Of a stretch of 64,000 bases of DNA, positions 50,997 through 58,982 are shown one piece after another. Where the stretch lies: contig NZ_BNAS01000007.1 in assembly GCF_014653785.1 (NCBI RefSeq), forward strand, positions 62,001 through 126,000. The letters are read 5' to 3'. Source of the stretch: Promicromonospora soli. GTDB lineage: Bacteria; Actinomycetota; Actinomycetes; Actinomycetales; Cellulomonadaceae. The first letter of the stretch is position 1. Every line of letters starts with the position of its first letter. A program made the position numbers and the translations under genes. The notes under the pieces are model-generated. The model had not been told where the DNA came from. It searched no databases and saw only the letters and a program-made list of their open reading frames with translations.

Positions 50997-52748
50997 ATGA
51001 GATCACACAAGGCCATAGCGATGATGGTGGCTCCGCTGCTGGGGATCCTGTCCCTCGCGGCCTGCACGGGGTCGGGGACGCCGGAGGACGCCGAGGCGGT
51101 GTCGCTCGACCAGGACTGGTCCAAGGCCGAGCCCATCACTATCGACGTCTTCGACGTTCCAGCCAACTACCAGGGCATCCAGAGCGGCTGGTTCGGCAAG
51201 ATCGTCAAGGACAAGTTCAACATGGAGCTGAACATCCTCGCCCCGAACGTCGCGGGCGGCGGTGACACGCTCTACAACACCCGCGTTGCGGGCGGCGAGC
51301 TCGGCGATCTCGTCATCGTGGGCAAGGGCAAGCAGGCCGACGAGCTGGTCGAGGGCGGCCTGCTGCTCGACGCGTCCCCCTACTACGAGTCCATGAAGAA
51401 CGCGTCCGCGTACGACCCGGCGGTCCAGAAGCTGAACGAGGGCAAGGACGGCGTCTACGCCTTCCCGACCACGGTCTCCACGATCAAGCCGACCGAGCCG
51501 GGCGAGAGCATCGACCCGACATTCGGCCCGTTCCTGCGGTGGGACTACTACGCCGAGGCCGGCTACCCCGAGATCGGCACCCTCGAGGACCTCCTGCCGG
51601 TGCTCAAGGAGATGCAGGACGCCCACCCGAAGGCCGACAACGGCAAGCCCACCTACGCCATCTCCCTGTTCAAGGACTGGGATGGCAACATGATGGTGAT
51701 GGGCAAGCAGCCGACGACCCTCTACGGCTACGACGAGATGGGCTTCGTGCTCGCCAAGGCCGACGGCTCGGACTACCAGAGCATCATCGACGCCGACTCG
51801 GAGTACGTGCGCGCGCTGAAGTTCTACAACAAGGCGAACCAGATGGGCCTCGTCGACCCGGAGTCGACCACGCAGAACTACGACACGATGTTCGCCAAGT
51901 ACCAGGCCGGCCAGGTCCTGCTGTCCTGGTGGCCGTGGCTGGGCCAGTCGGCGTACAACACCGAGAAGAACATGGCCGACGGCAAGGGCTTCGAGCTCGT
52001 GCCGATGGAGGACCAGAAGATCTTCACGTACGGCGCCGAGGCGTACGGCGGCGGGCTGGTCTACGGCATCGGCTCGAAGGCCGAGGACCCGGCTCGCATC
52101 GCGGCGTTCATCGACTGGCTCTACTCGCCGGAGGGTGTCCAGGTCACCTCCTCCGACACCATGGGCGCCGCCGGTCCTGAGGGGCTGACCTGGGAGGACG
52201 GGCCTGACGGGCCGGAGCTCACCGAGTTCGGCCGGAAGGCCATCCTGGAGGGCGACGCGGACGTTCCGGCCGAGTGGGGCGGCGGAAAGTACAAGGACGG
52301 CGGCTCGGCGCTCAACGTGTCGGCGGTGCTGCCCGCCGAGGTGGACCCGAACACGGGCCTCCCGTACAACTACAAGTACTGGCCCAGCTACCAGGAGACC
52401 GTCGCCAACCCGCTGACGGAGGACTGGAGCGCGCAGATGGGCGGCGCGACGACCACCATGCAGTATCTGCAGGAGAACGACCAGCTCATCGTGGCGCCGG
52501 GGTCGGGCTTCACCGCCCCGACAGACGACTCGGAGATCGAGACACTGCGCAACCAGGTCAAGGCCAGCATCGTCGAGTACTCCTGGAAGATGGCGTTCGC
52601 CAAGGACGACACCGAGTTCGACTCCCTGCTCGCGGAGCTCCAGGAGACGGTGAACGGCCTGGGCTACGAGAAGGTCCTCGAGGTCGACATGGCCAACGCC
52701 AAGGCGCAGAACGACGCCCGCGTCGCGGTCGCCAACGAGTTCGGCTGA
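50997..52748 (+). CDS. Substrate-binding lipoprotein 2, tandem duplicate of the preceding gene
   Basis: The protein has exactly the same length (583 residues) as the gene before it and the same signal peptide and lipobox. In the first 120 bases I count only three differences, and the ribosome-binding segment before the ATG is also copied. Divergence is concentrated in ligand-facing parts, for example TMAGQPPALYGYEHVAF versus MVMGKQPTTLYGYDEMGF. This indicates a fairly recent duplication with possible change of sugar preference. It is the last gene of the operon and is followed by a 60-bp palindrome. Confidence 0.94.
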   Translation: MRSHKAIAMMVAPLLGILSLAACTGSGTPEDAEAVSLDQDWSKAEPITIDVFDVPANYQGIQSGWFGKIVKDKFNMELNILAPNVAGGGDTLYNTRVAGGELGDLVIVGKGKQADELVEGGLLLDASPYYESMKNASAYDPAVQKLNEGKDGVYAFPTTVSTIKPTEPGESIDPTFGPFLRWDYYAEAGYPEIGTLEDLLPVLKEMQDAHPKADNGKPTYAISLFKDWDGNMMVMGKQPTTLYGYDEMGFVLAKADGSDYQSIIDADSEYVRALKFYNKANQMGLVDPESTTQNYDTMFAKYQAGQVLLSWWPWLGQSAYNTEKNMADGKGFELVPMEDQKIFTYGAEAYGGGLVYGIGSKAEDPARIAAFIDWLYSPEGVQVTSSDTMGAAGPEGLTWEDGPDGPELTEFGRKAILEGDADVPAEWGGGKYKDGGSALNVSAVLPAEVDPNTGLPYNYKYWPSYQETVANPLTEDWSAQMGGATTTMQYLQENDQLIVAPGSGFTAPTDDSEIETLRNQVKASIVEYSWKMAFAKDDTEFDSLLAELQETVNGLGYEKVLEVDMANAKAQNDARVAVANEFG

Positions 52749-52780
52749 GCCGGAAGCGGAACCGCCTGATCCCGGGGCGG

Positions 52781-52840
52781 TAGACGGCACGCGCAAGGCC
52801 CAGGCGATCGATCGCCTGGGCCTTGTGCGTGCCGTCTACT
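52781..52840. terminator. 60-bp palindrome terminator, overlapping the end of yesL
   Basis: Arms 52781-52810 and 52811-52840 pair at 29 of 30 positions, the remaining pair being G-U in RNA. The right arm includes the stop codon and last sense codon of the convergent yesL gene. Confidence 0.85.
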
Positions 52841-53483
52841 CGCCGGAGAACGGGCTGACCGGGTCGAGCGCGGTGGGATCACCGCTGCGCCGCCGGAAGA
52901 CGCTGTGCAGCACTAGCGCGTCCACGTATGCCCCCACCGAGAACCCGATTGTCACCACGAGCACCACGGCCGGCGGGTACACGTACAACAGGCTCACCGT
53001 CGCGACCGGCCGCAGCAGCAGGGCGAACGTGCGCAGCGGCTCGCCGAGCGGCAGCAGCAGGGCGTTGCGCACGATCCGGCCCAGCGGGTCGGCGTACCGC
53101 GCGACCAGCGCCAGGCCGCACAGCAGCGCGGCCGCCAGGTAGGCGGTGAGCAGCACCGCGACGGTGCCGACGGCAGTCCCGACGGCGCTGCCCGTCGCCA
53201 GCCAGAAGGCCGCGGCGAAGCCCGCCATCGCGGCCGGCAGGCCAAGCAGCAGCCCGACGGCCGTGCCACGCCAGAGGTTTCGCCGCAGGGCGATGAGGAA
53301 CCCCGTGATCAGGTAGCCGCGCTCCTCGTCGGCGTACCGCAGCGCAACCTCGTAGAGCGCGGCGGTCGCTGCCCCGGCGGTCACGACCGGCAGGCAGGCA
53401 ACGATGTACAGCACGTTGAGCAGTACGAAGTGCAGGAACGTCGTCAGTCCCTGCGCGCTCCGGCTGTCGGGGTCGATCTTCAT
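52836..53483 (-). CDS. yesL: YesL family (DUF624) membrane protein
   Basis: The 215-residue protein has about five helices and the DUF624 N-terminus (LTTFLHFVLLNVLYIVACLPVVTAGAATAALYEVALRY, split by position). YesL-like proteins accompany LplB/YtcP-type importers; their role is not established. ATG at 53483 has AAGGAC upstream, which itself is the tail of a short repeat array. It is 39 bases downstream of the GH3 gene and its stop lies in a hairpin. Confidence 0.9.
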   Translation of the reverse strand: MKIDPDSRSAQGLTTFLHFVLLNVLYIVACLPVVTAGAATAALYEVALRYADEERGYLITGFLIALRRNLWRGTAVGLLLGLPAAMAGFAAAFWLATGSAVGTAVGTVAVLLTAYLAAALLCGLALVARYADPLGRIVRNALLLPLGEPLRTFALLLRPVATVSLLYVYPPAVVLVVTIGFSVGAYVDALVLHSVFRRRSGDPTALDPVSPFSGE

Positions 53484-53494
53484 GCTGTTGTCCT

Positions 53495-53531
53495 TATCCG
53501 GTCTCTATCCGGTCTATCCGGTTTATCCGGT
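53495..53531. repeat. Four copies of TATCCGGT between GH3 and yesL
   Basis: On the minus strand the unit is ACCGGATA(A/G), repeated at 9, 9 and 11-base intervals. The first copy codes for the last residues and stop of the GH3 gene (ACC GGA TAA), and the last runs into the ribosome-binding site of yesL. Confidence 0.8.
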
Positions 53532-56042
53532 CACGGTCAGCTCGCCGCGCACCGGCAGGTCCACGCTCGACGCCCCGGCGGCCACGGCGTAGGTCGCGGC
53601 CGGCACCCGGAGGTCGCCGTCGAGCAGGCCCGGCACGTCGCCCGATGGCGCTGCCGCAGCCCCGTGCCACAGTGCCAGACGCGCGATGTCGAAGGGCACC
53701 GCCACCGACGCGGTCTCGCCCGGGGCGAGCCGGACGCGACGGTAGCCGAGCAGGAGCCGCACGGGCGAGTCCGTCCCAGGGGCCCCGAGCGAGTACACCT
53801 GCACGAGCTCCTCGGCAGGCCGCTCACCGGTGTTGCGCACGGTCACCGAGGCCGTGACCACGCCAGGCCCGGCGGGGTCGCGCGGCGTCAGCGGCGGGTG
53901 GTCACGCGTCGGCGTCGGGGCGGCGATCTCCGCCACGGAGAGCGACAGCCCTTCGTACAACACGGACGAGTAGGTCAGGCCGTGGCCGAAGGCGAACGTG
54001 GGCGCCCCTGCCTCGCCGTCGGGCAGGTGCCGGTAGGTGACCTGCTGGCGGCGGGTGTCGTAGTCGAAGAGGTCGCCGGCCTGCTCGGGACGCGCCGGCC
54101 ATGTCTGAGCCAGCCGCCCGGACGGCTCGACGGCGCCGGTCAGCACATCGGCCAGGCCGTGCCCGAGCTCCTGGCCGCCGTGGCTGCTCCACACGACGGT
54201 CGGGGCGTCGGCAACGCCGGGACCGAGCACGTACGGGTAGCTCGACACGATGGTCAGCACGGCGCGCGGGTTGGCCTCGACGGCGGCGCGCCACGTCTCC
54301 ACGGCGGCGTCGGGCAGCCACAGGTCGGGCCGGTCCTTCGTCTCGCGGCCGTTCAGGTGCGGGTCGTTCCCGACCGCGACGACGACGGCGTCGCACGAGG
54401 CCGCCGCCTGGGCCACCAGGGCCGCACCGGACTCGAGCACGCGGGCCGTGAACCGCTCGGCGTCGGCGAGCGTGTGCCCTTCGGCGCACACCAGGCCGGT
54501 GTCGCGCTGGACGCGCACCCAGCGTCCGGAGCCGAGGTGCAGCAGGGACCACGAGCCGTCGGCGTGCACGTGCCGGCGGAAGCTCTCCTGGACCTCCCAG
54601 CCCCCTACCCGCTCGGCGTCTGCCCGCATCGGGTAGGCGCCTCCGGTGAGCAGGCGGCCAGAGGCGCCCGAACGCAGCGTGAGCACACCCCCGCCCCAGT
54701 CCGTGACGGAGAGGCGCGCGCTGGTCCCGGCTGTGGCCGAGTCCGCGACGACCGTCGCCCCGTCCTCCGTGACGGAGACGTACCGCCCGTTCGCCGCGCG
54801 CAGGGCGACGACGTCGGCGCCGTCGGCCACCACCACCCGGTCCGCGCCGAGCGCGGCGCGCATGCCGTCCGCCGGGGTGACCGCGTACGGCGGAGTACCG
54901 GAGTACCAGTCGGTGAGCACTGCCTCCGCCATCGGTCCGACGACGGCGACCGAGCCCGCGGCGGGCAGCGGCAGCAGGCCCTCGTCGTTCCGCAGCACGA
55001 CCACCGAGCGGGCCACCGCCTCCCGCGCGAGCTCGCGGTGCTCGGGCAGGTCGAGGTGGTCCGGCGTGATGCCGGCGTACGGGTCGGCGTCACCGTCGAG
55101 CTCGCCGCTGCGCAGGCGCAGCTCGAGGAGGCGCAGCACGGAACGGTCGACGTCGTCCATGGTGAGCAGGCCACGGTCCAGGGCCTCCTGGAGGCGCTGG
55201 ATGGTGGGGGTGGAGTCGGCGTCGTCGTCGGTGAACGAGTCGACACCGGCGCGGACCAGCGCGGCGTTGCCGCTCGCCCGGTCCGCCGCGGCGCGCTGCA
55301 CCGTGACCACGAACATCGGGGCGGCGGCGTCGGAGACCAGGGCGACCGACCCGTCGGTCCAGGACCGCAGCTCGCTGAAGAGCTCGGTCTGCAGGTGCGC
55401 GGGAGTGCCGTTGACCTGGTTGTACGCCGGCATGACGCCCGCGGCCACGCCCGCCTCGATCGGCTCCCGGAAGGCGGGGAGCTCCTCCTCGTGCAGCGTG
55501 ACCGGGGTGAGGTTGGAGCTCGTGGACGAGCGGTCGGTCTCGTTGTTGTAGGCGAGGAAGTGCTTGAGGGTGGGTGTGGTCCTCCAGACCCGCTCGTGGT
55601 CCCCGCGCAGGCCCTGGCAGTAGGCGGTGGCGAGGTGCGCGGTGACGTGCGGGTCCTCGGAGTAGCCCTCCTCGTTGCGGCCCCAGGCCGGGTGCCGGAG
55701 CGTGTTCACCACCGGCGCCCAGACGTTCAGGCTCACCGACGGGTCCCCCGCGCGCTTGGCACGAACCTCGGTGGAGACGACGTCGCCGATGCGGCGCACC
55801 AGCTCGGGGTCCCAGGTCGTGGCCAGGCCGACCGGCTGCGGGAACACCGTTGCGCGGCCCAGCCAGGCCACGCCGTGCAGCGCCTCGGCCCCGGTGTGGA
55901 ACGCGCCAAGGCCCAGCCGGTCCACGGCCGGCTGGTGCTGGTGCAGCATCGCCAGCCGCTCTTCCGGGGTGAGGCGGCCGAGCAGGTCGCGGGCACGCGC
56001 GGACACGGGCAGCGCAGGATCGCGGAAGGGTGGCATGGTCAT
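53523..56042 (-). CDS. GH3 beta-glycosidase with inserted beta-trefoil (fascin-like) domain
   Basis: The 839-residue enzyme has the GH3 (alpha/beta) barrel (LNVWAPVVNTLRHPAWGRNEEGYSED, split by position; KHFLAYNNE), nucleophile D238 in ALVSDAAAP, a GH3_C sandwich with SVVVLRNDEGLLPLP, and a fibronectin-like C-terminal domain. Between two parts of the C domain (about residues 410-550) is an insert with trefoil-like repeats (VVALRAANGRYVSV, LRSGASGRLLTGG, SLLHLGSGRWVRVQ), where PA14 is more usual. No signal peptide, so it acts inside the cell. ATG at 56042 has AAGGAGG; an open frame reaches 56261 but covers the operator. Confidence 0.92.
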   Translation of the reverse strand: MTMPPFRDPALPVSARARDLLGRLTPEERLAMLHQHQPAVDRLGLGAFHTGAEALHGVAWLGRATVFPQPVGLATTWDPELVRRIGDVVSTEVRAKRAGDPSVSLNVWAPVVNTLRHPAWGRNEEGYSEDPHVTAHLATAYCQGLRGDHERVWRTTPTLKHFLAYNNETDRSSTSSNLTPVTLHEEELPAFREPIEAGVAAGVMPAYNQVNGTPAHLQTELFSELRSWTDGSVALVSDAAAPMFVVTVQRAAADRASGNAALVRAGVDSFTDDDADSTPTIQRLQEALDRGLLTMDDVDRSVLRLLELRLRSGELDGDADPYAGITPDHLDLPEHRELAREAVARSVVVLRNDEGLLPLPAAGSVAVVGPMAEAVLTDWYSGTPPYAVTPADGMRAALGADRVVVADGADVVALRAANGRYVSVTEDGATVVADSATAGTSARLSVTDWGGGVLTLRSGASGRLLTGGAYPMRADAERVGGWEVQESFRRHVHADGSWSLLHLGSGRWVRVQRDTGLVCAEGHTLADAERFTARVLESGAALVAQAAASCDAVVVAVGNDPHLNGRETKDRPDLWLPDAAVETWRAAVEANPRAVLTIVSSYPYVLGPGVADAPTVVWSSHGGQELGHGLADVLTGAVEPSGRLAQTWPARPEQAGDLFDYDTRRQQVTYRHLPDGEAGAPTFAFGHGLTYSSVLYEGLSLSVAEIAAPTPTRDHPPLTPRDPAGPGVVTASVTVRNTGERPAEELVQVYSLGAPGTDSPVRLLLGYRRVRLAPGETASVAVPFDIARLALWHGAAAAPSGDVPGLLDGDLRVPAATYAVAAGASSVDLPVRGELTVTG

Positions 56043-56123
56043 GGGTTCCTCCTTCGGACGCCGCGTCGGTGCGGCGTGGGGGTACGGCTGAGGCACGTTT
56101 GGGGTGCGCCTTCGGCGAAAATG

Positions 56124-56146
56124 TCGAAGCGCTTCGATGGACGGTA
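56124..56146 (-). promoter_or_regulatory. LacI-type operator before the GH3-yesL operon
   Basis: The perfect palindrome TCGAAGCGCTTCGA spans 56124-56137, about 85 bases before the GH3 ATG. On the minus strand TACCGT (56146-56141) could be the -10, again about 10 bases from the operator centre; its -35 is weak. The flanks also match the 47.1 kb site (AATG on the left, GGACGG on the right). Confidence 0.6.
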
Positions 56147-56245
56147 CCCGGCCGAGGGTGGCGGGCGCTACCCCGCTTCGGGAGATCGCGATCCGGGGCG
56201 TCGGACGAATTGCGCCCGCCGGCGGACGAGATGTCCCGCGAACGC

Positions 56246-57034
56246 CTAGTGGCGGCTGCACGCCATCCAGTCCACCGCGAAGTCCACGAGCGACCGCTGA
56301 TCCATGAGCCGGGCGGTAGCGGACCCCACCGGACCGACAGCGACAGCGCCCGTCTCCTCGAACGCCGCGCCGACCCGGTCGAAGTCCTCCTCGCCCGTGA
56401 CCAGGTCCGTCCAGGTCACCCAGCGACTCGCCCCCTCGGCGTCGCGGATCGCCGCGCCCGTCTCAGCCCTCGGCGGTGACGCCTGACGGCTCTCGGCAAG
56501 GTGCAGTGACGTGTTGGAGTCATGCCCGCAGCCCAGGAGCAGGATCTTGCCGCCAAGTCGGTAGACCACGCCGATCGGTGACCGCTCGCCGTGCGACTCG
56601 GTGAGGTCGTGCTCCGCGGTCACTTCTCCTGCGCGGGCGCCGAGCGCGGCACAGGACACCTGCGGATGACCACTTCGCAGGGAGCCGGGCCAGGCTCGGA
56701 CGGCTTCGGGCAGGACACCGACCCAGCGGCTGGGCGAACGCGCGGGGTCGAACCCCGGCGTCTCGGACCGGATCACCGGCCACCACTGCTCGGGGACGGG
56801 CGGATTCTGCCAGCCTGCGGGGTCGGTGTTCTCCGACGTGTGCGTCGGGACGACGAGGGTGCCCCCAGGACCCACCGCCGACAGCAAGGCCTCGACGACG
56901 GCCTGCACGCCGCCCGCGACGAAGCCGAGGCTCTTCACGGACGCGTGCACCAGGAGCACGTCACCCGGCACCACGCCCAGTGCACGCAGGTCGCCCGTCA
57001 GTGTGGCCGCGGTGTGCGGCTGAGCTTGATCCAT
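56246..57034 (-). CDS. AAC(3)-family N-acetyltransferase
   Basis: The 262-residue protein matches the antibiotic 3-N-acetyltransferase fold: VLLVHASVKSLGFVAGG near residue 30, GGTLVVPTHT, FDPARSPSRWVGVLPEA, SGHPQVSCAALG and GGKILLLGCGHDSNTSLHLAE. It would transfer acetyl from acetyl-CoA to an amine; aminoglycosides are the known substrates of the family, but chromosomal environmental members such as YokD often have other or no antibiotic activity. ATG at 57034 begins the conserved region. It is a single gene with no linked resistance or mobility genes. Confidence 0.88.
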   Translation of the reverse strand: MDQAQPHTAATLTGDLRALGVVPGDVLLVHASVKSLGFVAGGVQAVVEALLSAVGPGGTLVVPTHTSENTDPAGWQNPPVPEQWWPVIRSETPGFDPARSPSRWVGVLPEAVRAWPGSLRSGHPQVSCAALGARAGEVTAEHDLTESHGERSPIGVVYRLGGKILLLGCGHDSNTSLHLAESRQASPPRAETGAAIRDAEGASRWVTWTDLVTGEEDFDRVGAAFEETGAVAVGPVGSATARLMDQRSLVDFAVDWMACSRH

Positions 57035-57119
57035 CGGGTCAACGTAGTTCCGAGCAGGAGTTGCGCGCACAGGAAATCCTGAATGCCTGCGCGCGGTGCT
57101 GGCGGCCAGGACGACTCCC

Positions 57120-57551
57120 TCAGTCGAGGCAGAACTCGTTGCCCTCGATGTCTTGCATCGTGATGCACGACTCGTTCTCGTCGTCGGCAACCTGCGTCAG
57201 CACGTGGGTCGCGCCCAGGGCGAGCAGCCGGTCGCACTCGGCCTGCAGTGTCGCGAGGCGCTCCTCACCCACGAGTCCTGCGCCGGCACGCACGTCGAGA
57301 TGCACCCGATTCTTGACGACCTTGCCTTCTGGAACGCGCTGGAAGTACAGGCGCGGGCCCACCCCTGTTGGATCGATGCAGGCGCACCATGAACCCTGGT
57401 CCTCGGGCAGCTGCGAGCGATCGAAGTCGTCCCACGTCGCAAACCCCTCCAGGGGCGGTATGACGTACCCGAGCACTTCGCACCAGAAGCGAGCGACGCG
57501 CTCAGGGTCTGCGCAGTCGAAGGTGACCTGGAACTTTTGGACCGATGTCAT
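57120..57551 (-). CDS. VOC family protein (glyoxalase-like)
   Basis: The 143-residue protein has two beta-alpha-beta-beta-beta modules (KFQVTFDCADPERVARFWCEVLGYV at the N-terminus and a C-terminal MQDIEGNEFCLD). The NRVHLDVRA strand carries a likely metal histidine and the final E is a second ligand position. The family includes dioxygenases, lyases and antibiotic-binding proteins; no substrate can be assigned. Confidence 0.87.
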   Translation of the reverse strand: MTSVQKFQVTFDCADPERVARFWCEVLGYVIPPLEGFATWDDFDRSQLPEDQGSWCACIDPTGVGPRLYFQRVPEGKVVKNRVHLDVRAGAGLVGEERLATLQAECDRLLALGATHVLTQVADDENESCITMQDIEGNEFCLD

Positions 57552-57600
57552 CGGTCAACCATAGTGGCGCGTGCCTTTCACCCGGACCCGGTCGGAGGCG

Positions 57601-58242
57601 CTACGCGAGCTCTGCGTGCTCCCGGTCGAGGATCGCGTAGACCACCTCGTTGGACCACGCGCCGTCTCGGAGGTCGTTCTCCAGGAGGCGGGCCTCCTGG
57701 CGCATGCCCAGCCGCTCGACCACGCGGACCGAGGCGACGTTGTCCTCGTCGATACGCGCGAACACCCGGTGGAAGCCGTACGCGGAGAACGCGAGCCCGA
57801 GGGTGGCGCGGGCGGCCTCCGTGGCCAGGCCGAGGCCGCCGACGTCGGGATGCACCGCATAGCCGATCTCGGCCTGCTGTGGGCCCGCCGCCCACTTGAG
57901 CAGCGTCTCGCCGATGACGTCGCCGTCCAGCTCGACGGCCAGCACCAGGACGTCGCCGACCTCCTCGAAGGGGGCGCTCGACCACGTGCGGAGCTTCAGG
58001 TCCGCCGTCGCCCTGTCCCACGGCGGCTGGTACATGTACCGCACCACGTCGGGGCGCGAACGCCAGGCGAAGAACGCCTCGGCGTCGTCGGACGCGACCG
58101 GGCGGAGCGCGAGGCGCTCGGTGGCCACGGGCCAACCGAGGGCTCGGCGCGGGGCGGGCGTGGCGGGCTGAAGGGGGGAGCCGGGCGCGGCCGGAACGGA
58201 GCCGGACGTAGCGGCTCCGGAGGCCGGAACGGAAGTGGGCAC
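57601..58242 (-). CDS. GNAT-family N-acetyltransferase (RimJ/RimL-like)
   Basis: The 213-residue protein has the RimJ-type start ATERLALRPVASDDAEAFFAW, a central AEIGYAVHPDVGGLGLATEA acetyl-CoA loop and the C-terminal ASVRVVERLGMRQEARL. The first about 38 residues are Pro/Ala-rich and may not be translated: GTG at 58242 has no good ribosome-binding site and a later start is possible. The acceptor is unknown. Confidence 0.8.
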   Translation of the reverse strand: MPTSVPASGAATSGSVPAAPGSPLQPATPAPRRALGWPVATERLALRPVASDDAEAFFAWRSRPDVVRYMYQPPWDRATADLKLRTWSSAPFEEVGDVLVLAVELDGDVIGETLLKWAAGPQQAEIGYAVHPDVGGLGLATEAARATLGLAFSAYGFHRVFARIDEDNVASVRVVERLGMRQEARLLENDLRDGAWSNEVVYAILDREHAELA

Positions 58243-58337
58243 GTTCCGACCGTAGCGCTCGGCCGGTGGAACGCCATCGGAATTGCCGGGGAATGCCCGG
58301 GTATTGCTGGAAAACGGTAAACCTCGCTGCCAAGCGG

Positions 58338-58958
58338 TCAGCGCGCCTCGAACGCCACGCTCTCCCAGCCGGCCGGCACGTCGCGGGGCTGCCACGACAG
58401 GTCGGGCGTCCAGTCGGCCCAGGCCTTGTCCCACCAGTGCTCACCGGCGTCGAGCAGCCCGGCGATCCGGCGGCCCTCCGCGCGGATCTGGTCCATGCGC
58501 CCGGGATAGCGCGCCGGCCCCGTCTCCTCGAACTCGACGACGTCCTTGAACTCGTAGGTCTCGGCGTCGGCCGCCCACCAGACGTCCAGCTCGTGGTCCA
58601 GCGTGTCGAACCCGATGGCCGTGCGCCGAGGGGCGTCCTCGAGGTTGAAGTACCAGCCCTGGAACGCACGCTCCGGGCCGTCCCAGAACAGGAAGAGCGA
58701 GTGCTCCACCCCGGTCCAGTGCAGCTCGAGGCGCCCGTGGCCGCGCCAGTAGGTGCTGCCCGCGAGCTTCCACGGGTGCTCCCCCACGGGGAACGCGCCC
58801 GCCTGCGGATACACCATCGGCGTGCCGCCGGGCGTGTAGGTGACCAGCAGGTCGCCGTCGTCCTGGACGCAGACCTGTGGGATGGCTATCCACGGCTCGC
58901 CCCGCATGATCTCGCGGCGCACCACCGTCTGGCCGGGCTGAAACAGGTGAGACGTCAT
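58338..58958 (-). CDS. DUF402 domain protein
   Basis: The 206-residue protein has the DUF402 core (HSLFLFWDGPERAFQGWYFNLE, split by position; IGFDTLDHELDVWWAADAETYEFKDVVEF), with the conserved aspartates and glutamates that bind metal in FomD-type nucleotide hydrolases. It could be a phosphatase or nucleotidyl hydrolase. It lies 24 bases after nagA and is probably cotranscribed. ATG at 58958 is preferred to GTG at 58967. Confidence 0.82.
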   Translation of the reverse strand: MTSHLFQPGQTVVRREIMRGEPWIAIPQVCVQDDGDLLVTYTPGGTPMVYPQAGAFPVGEHPWKLAGSTYWRGHGRLELHWTGVEHSLFLFWDGPERAFQGWYFNLEDAPRRTAIGFDTLDHELDVWWAADAETYEFKDVVEFEETGPARYPGRMDQIRAEGRRIAGLLDAGEHWWDKAWADWTPDLSWQPRDVPAGWESVAFEAR

Positions 58959-58982
58959 GCCCGGCACGTTAACAGCGGCCGG

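Noticed and set aside
53495-53531. Short repeats as a CRISPR-like array
   Set aside because: Units of 8-9 bases with 1-3 base spacers cannot be CRISPR; no cas genes are near.
53430-56249. 939-codon plus-strand frame
   Set aside because: It is antisense to the GH3 gene, whose catalytic and structural motifs are clear.
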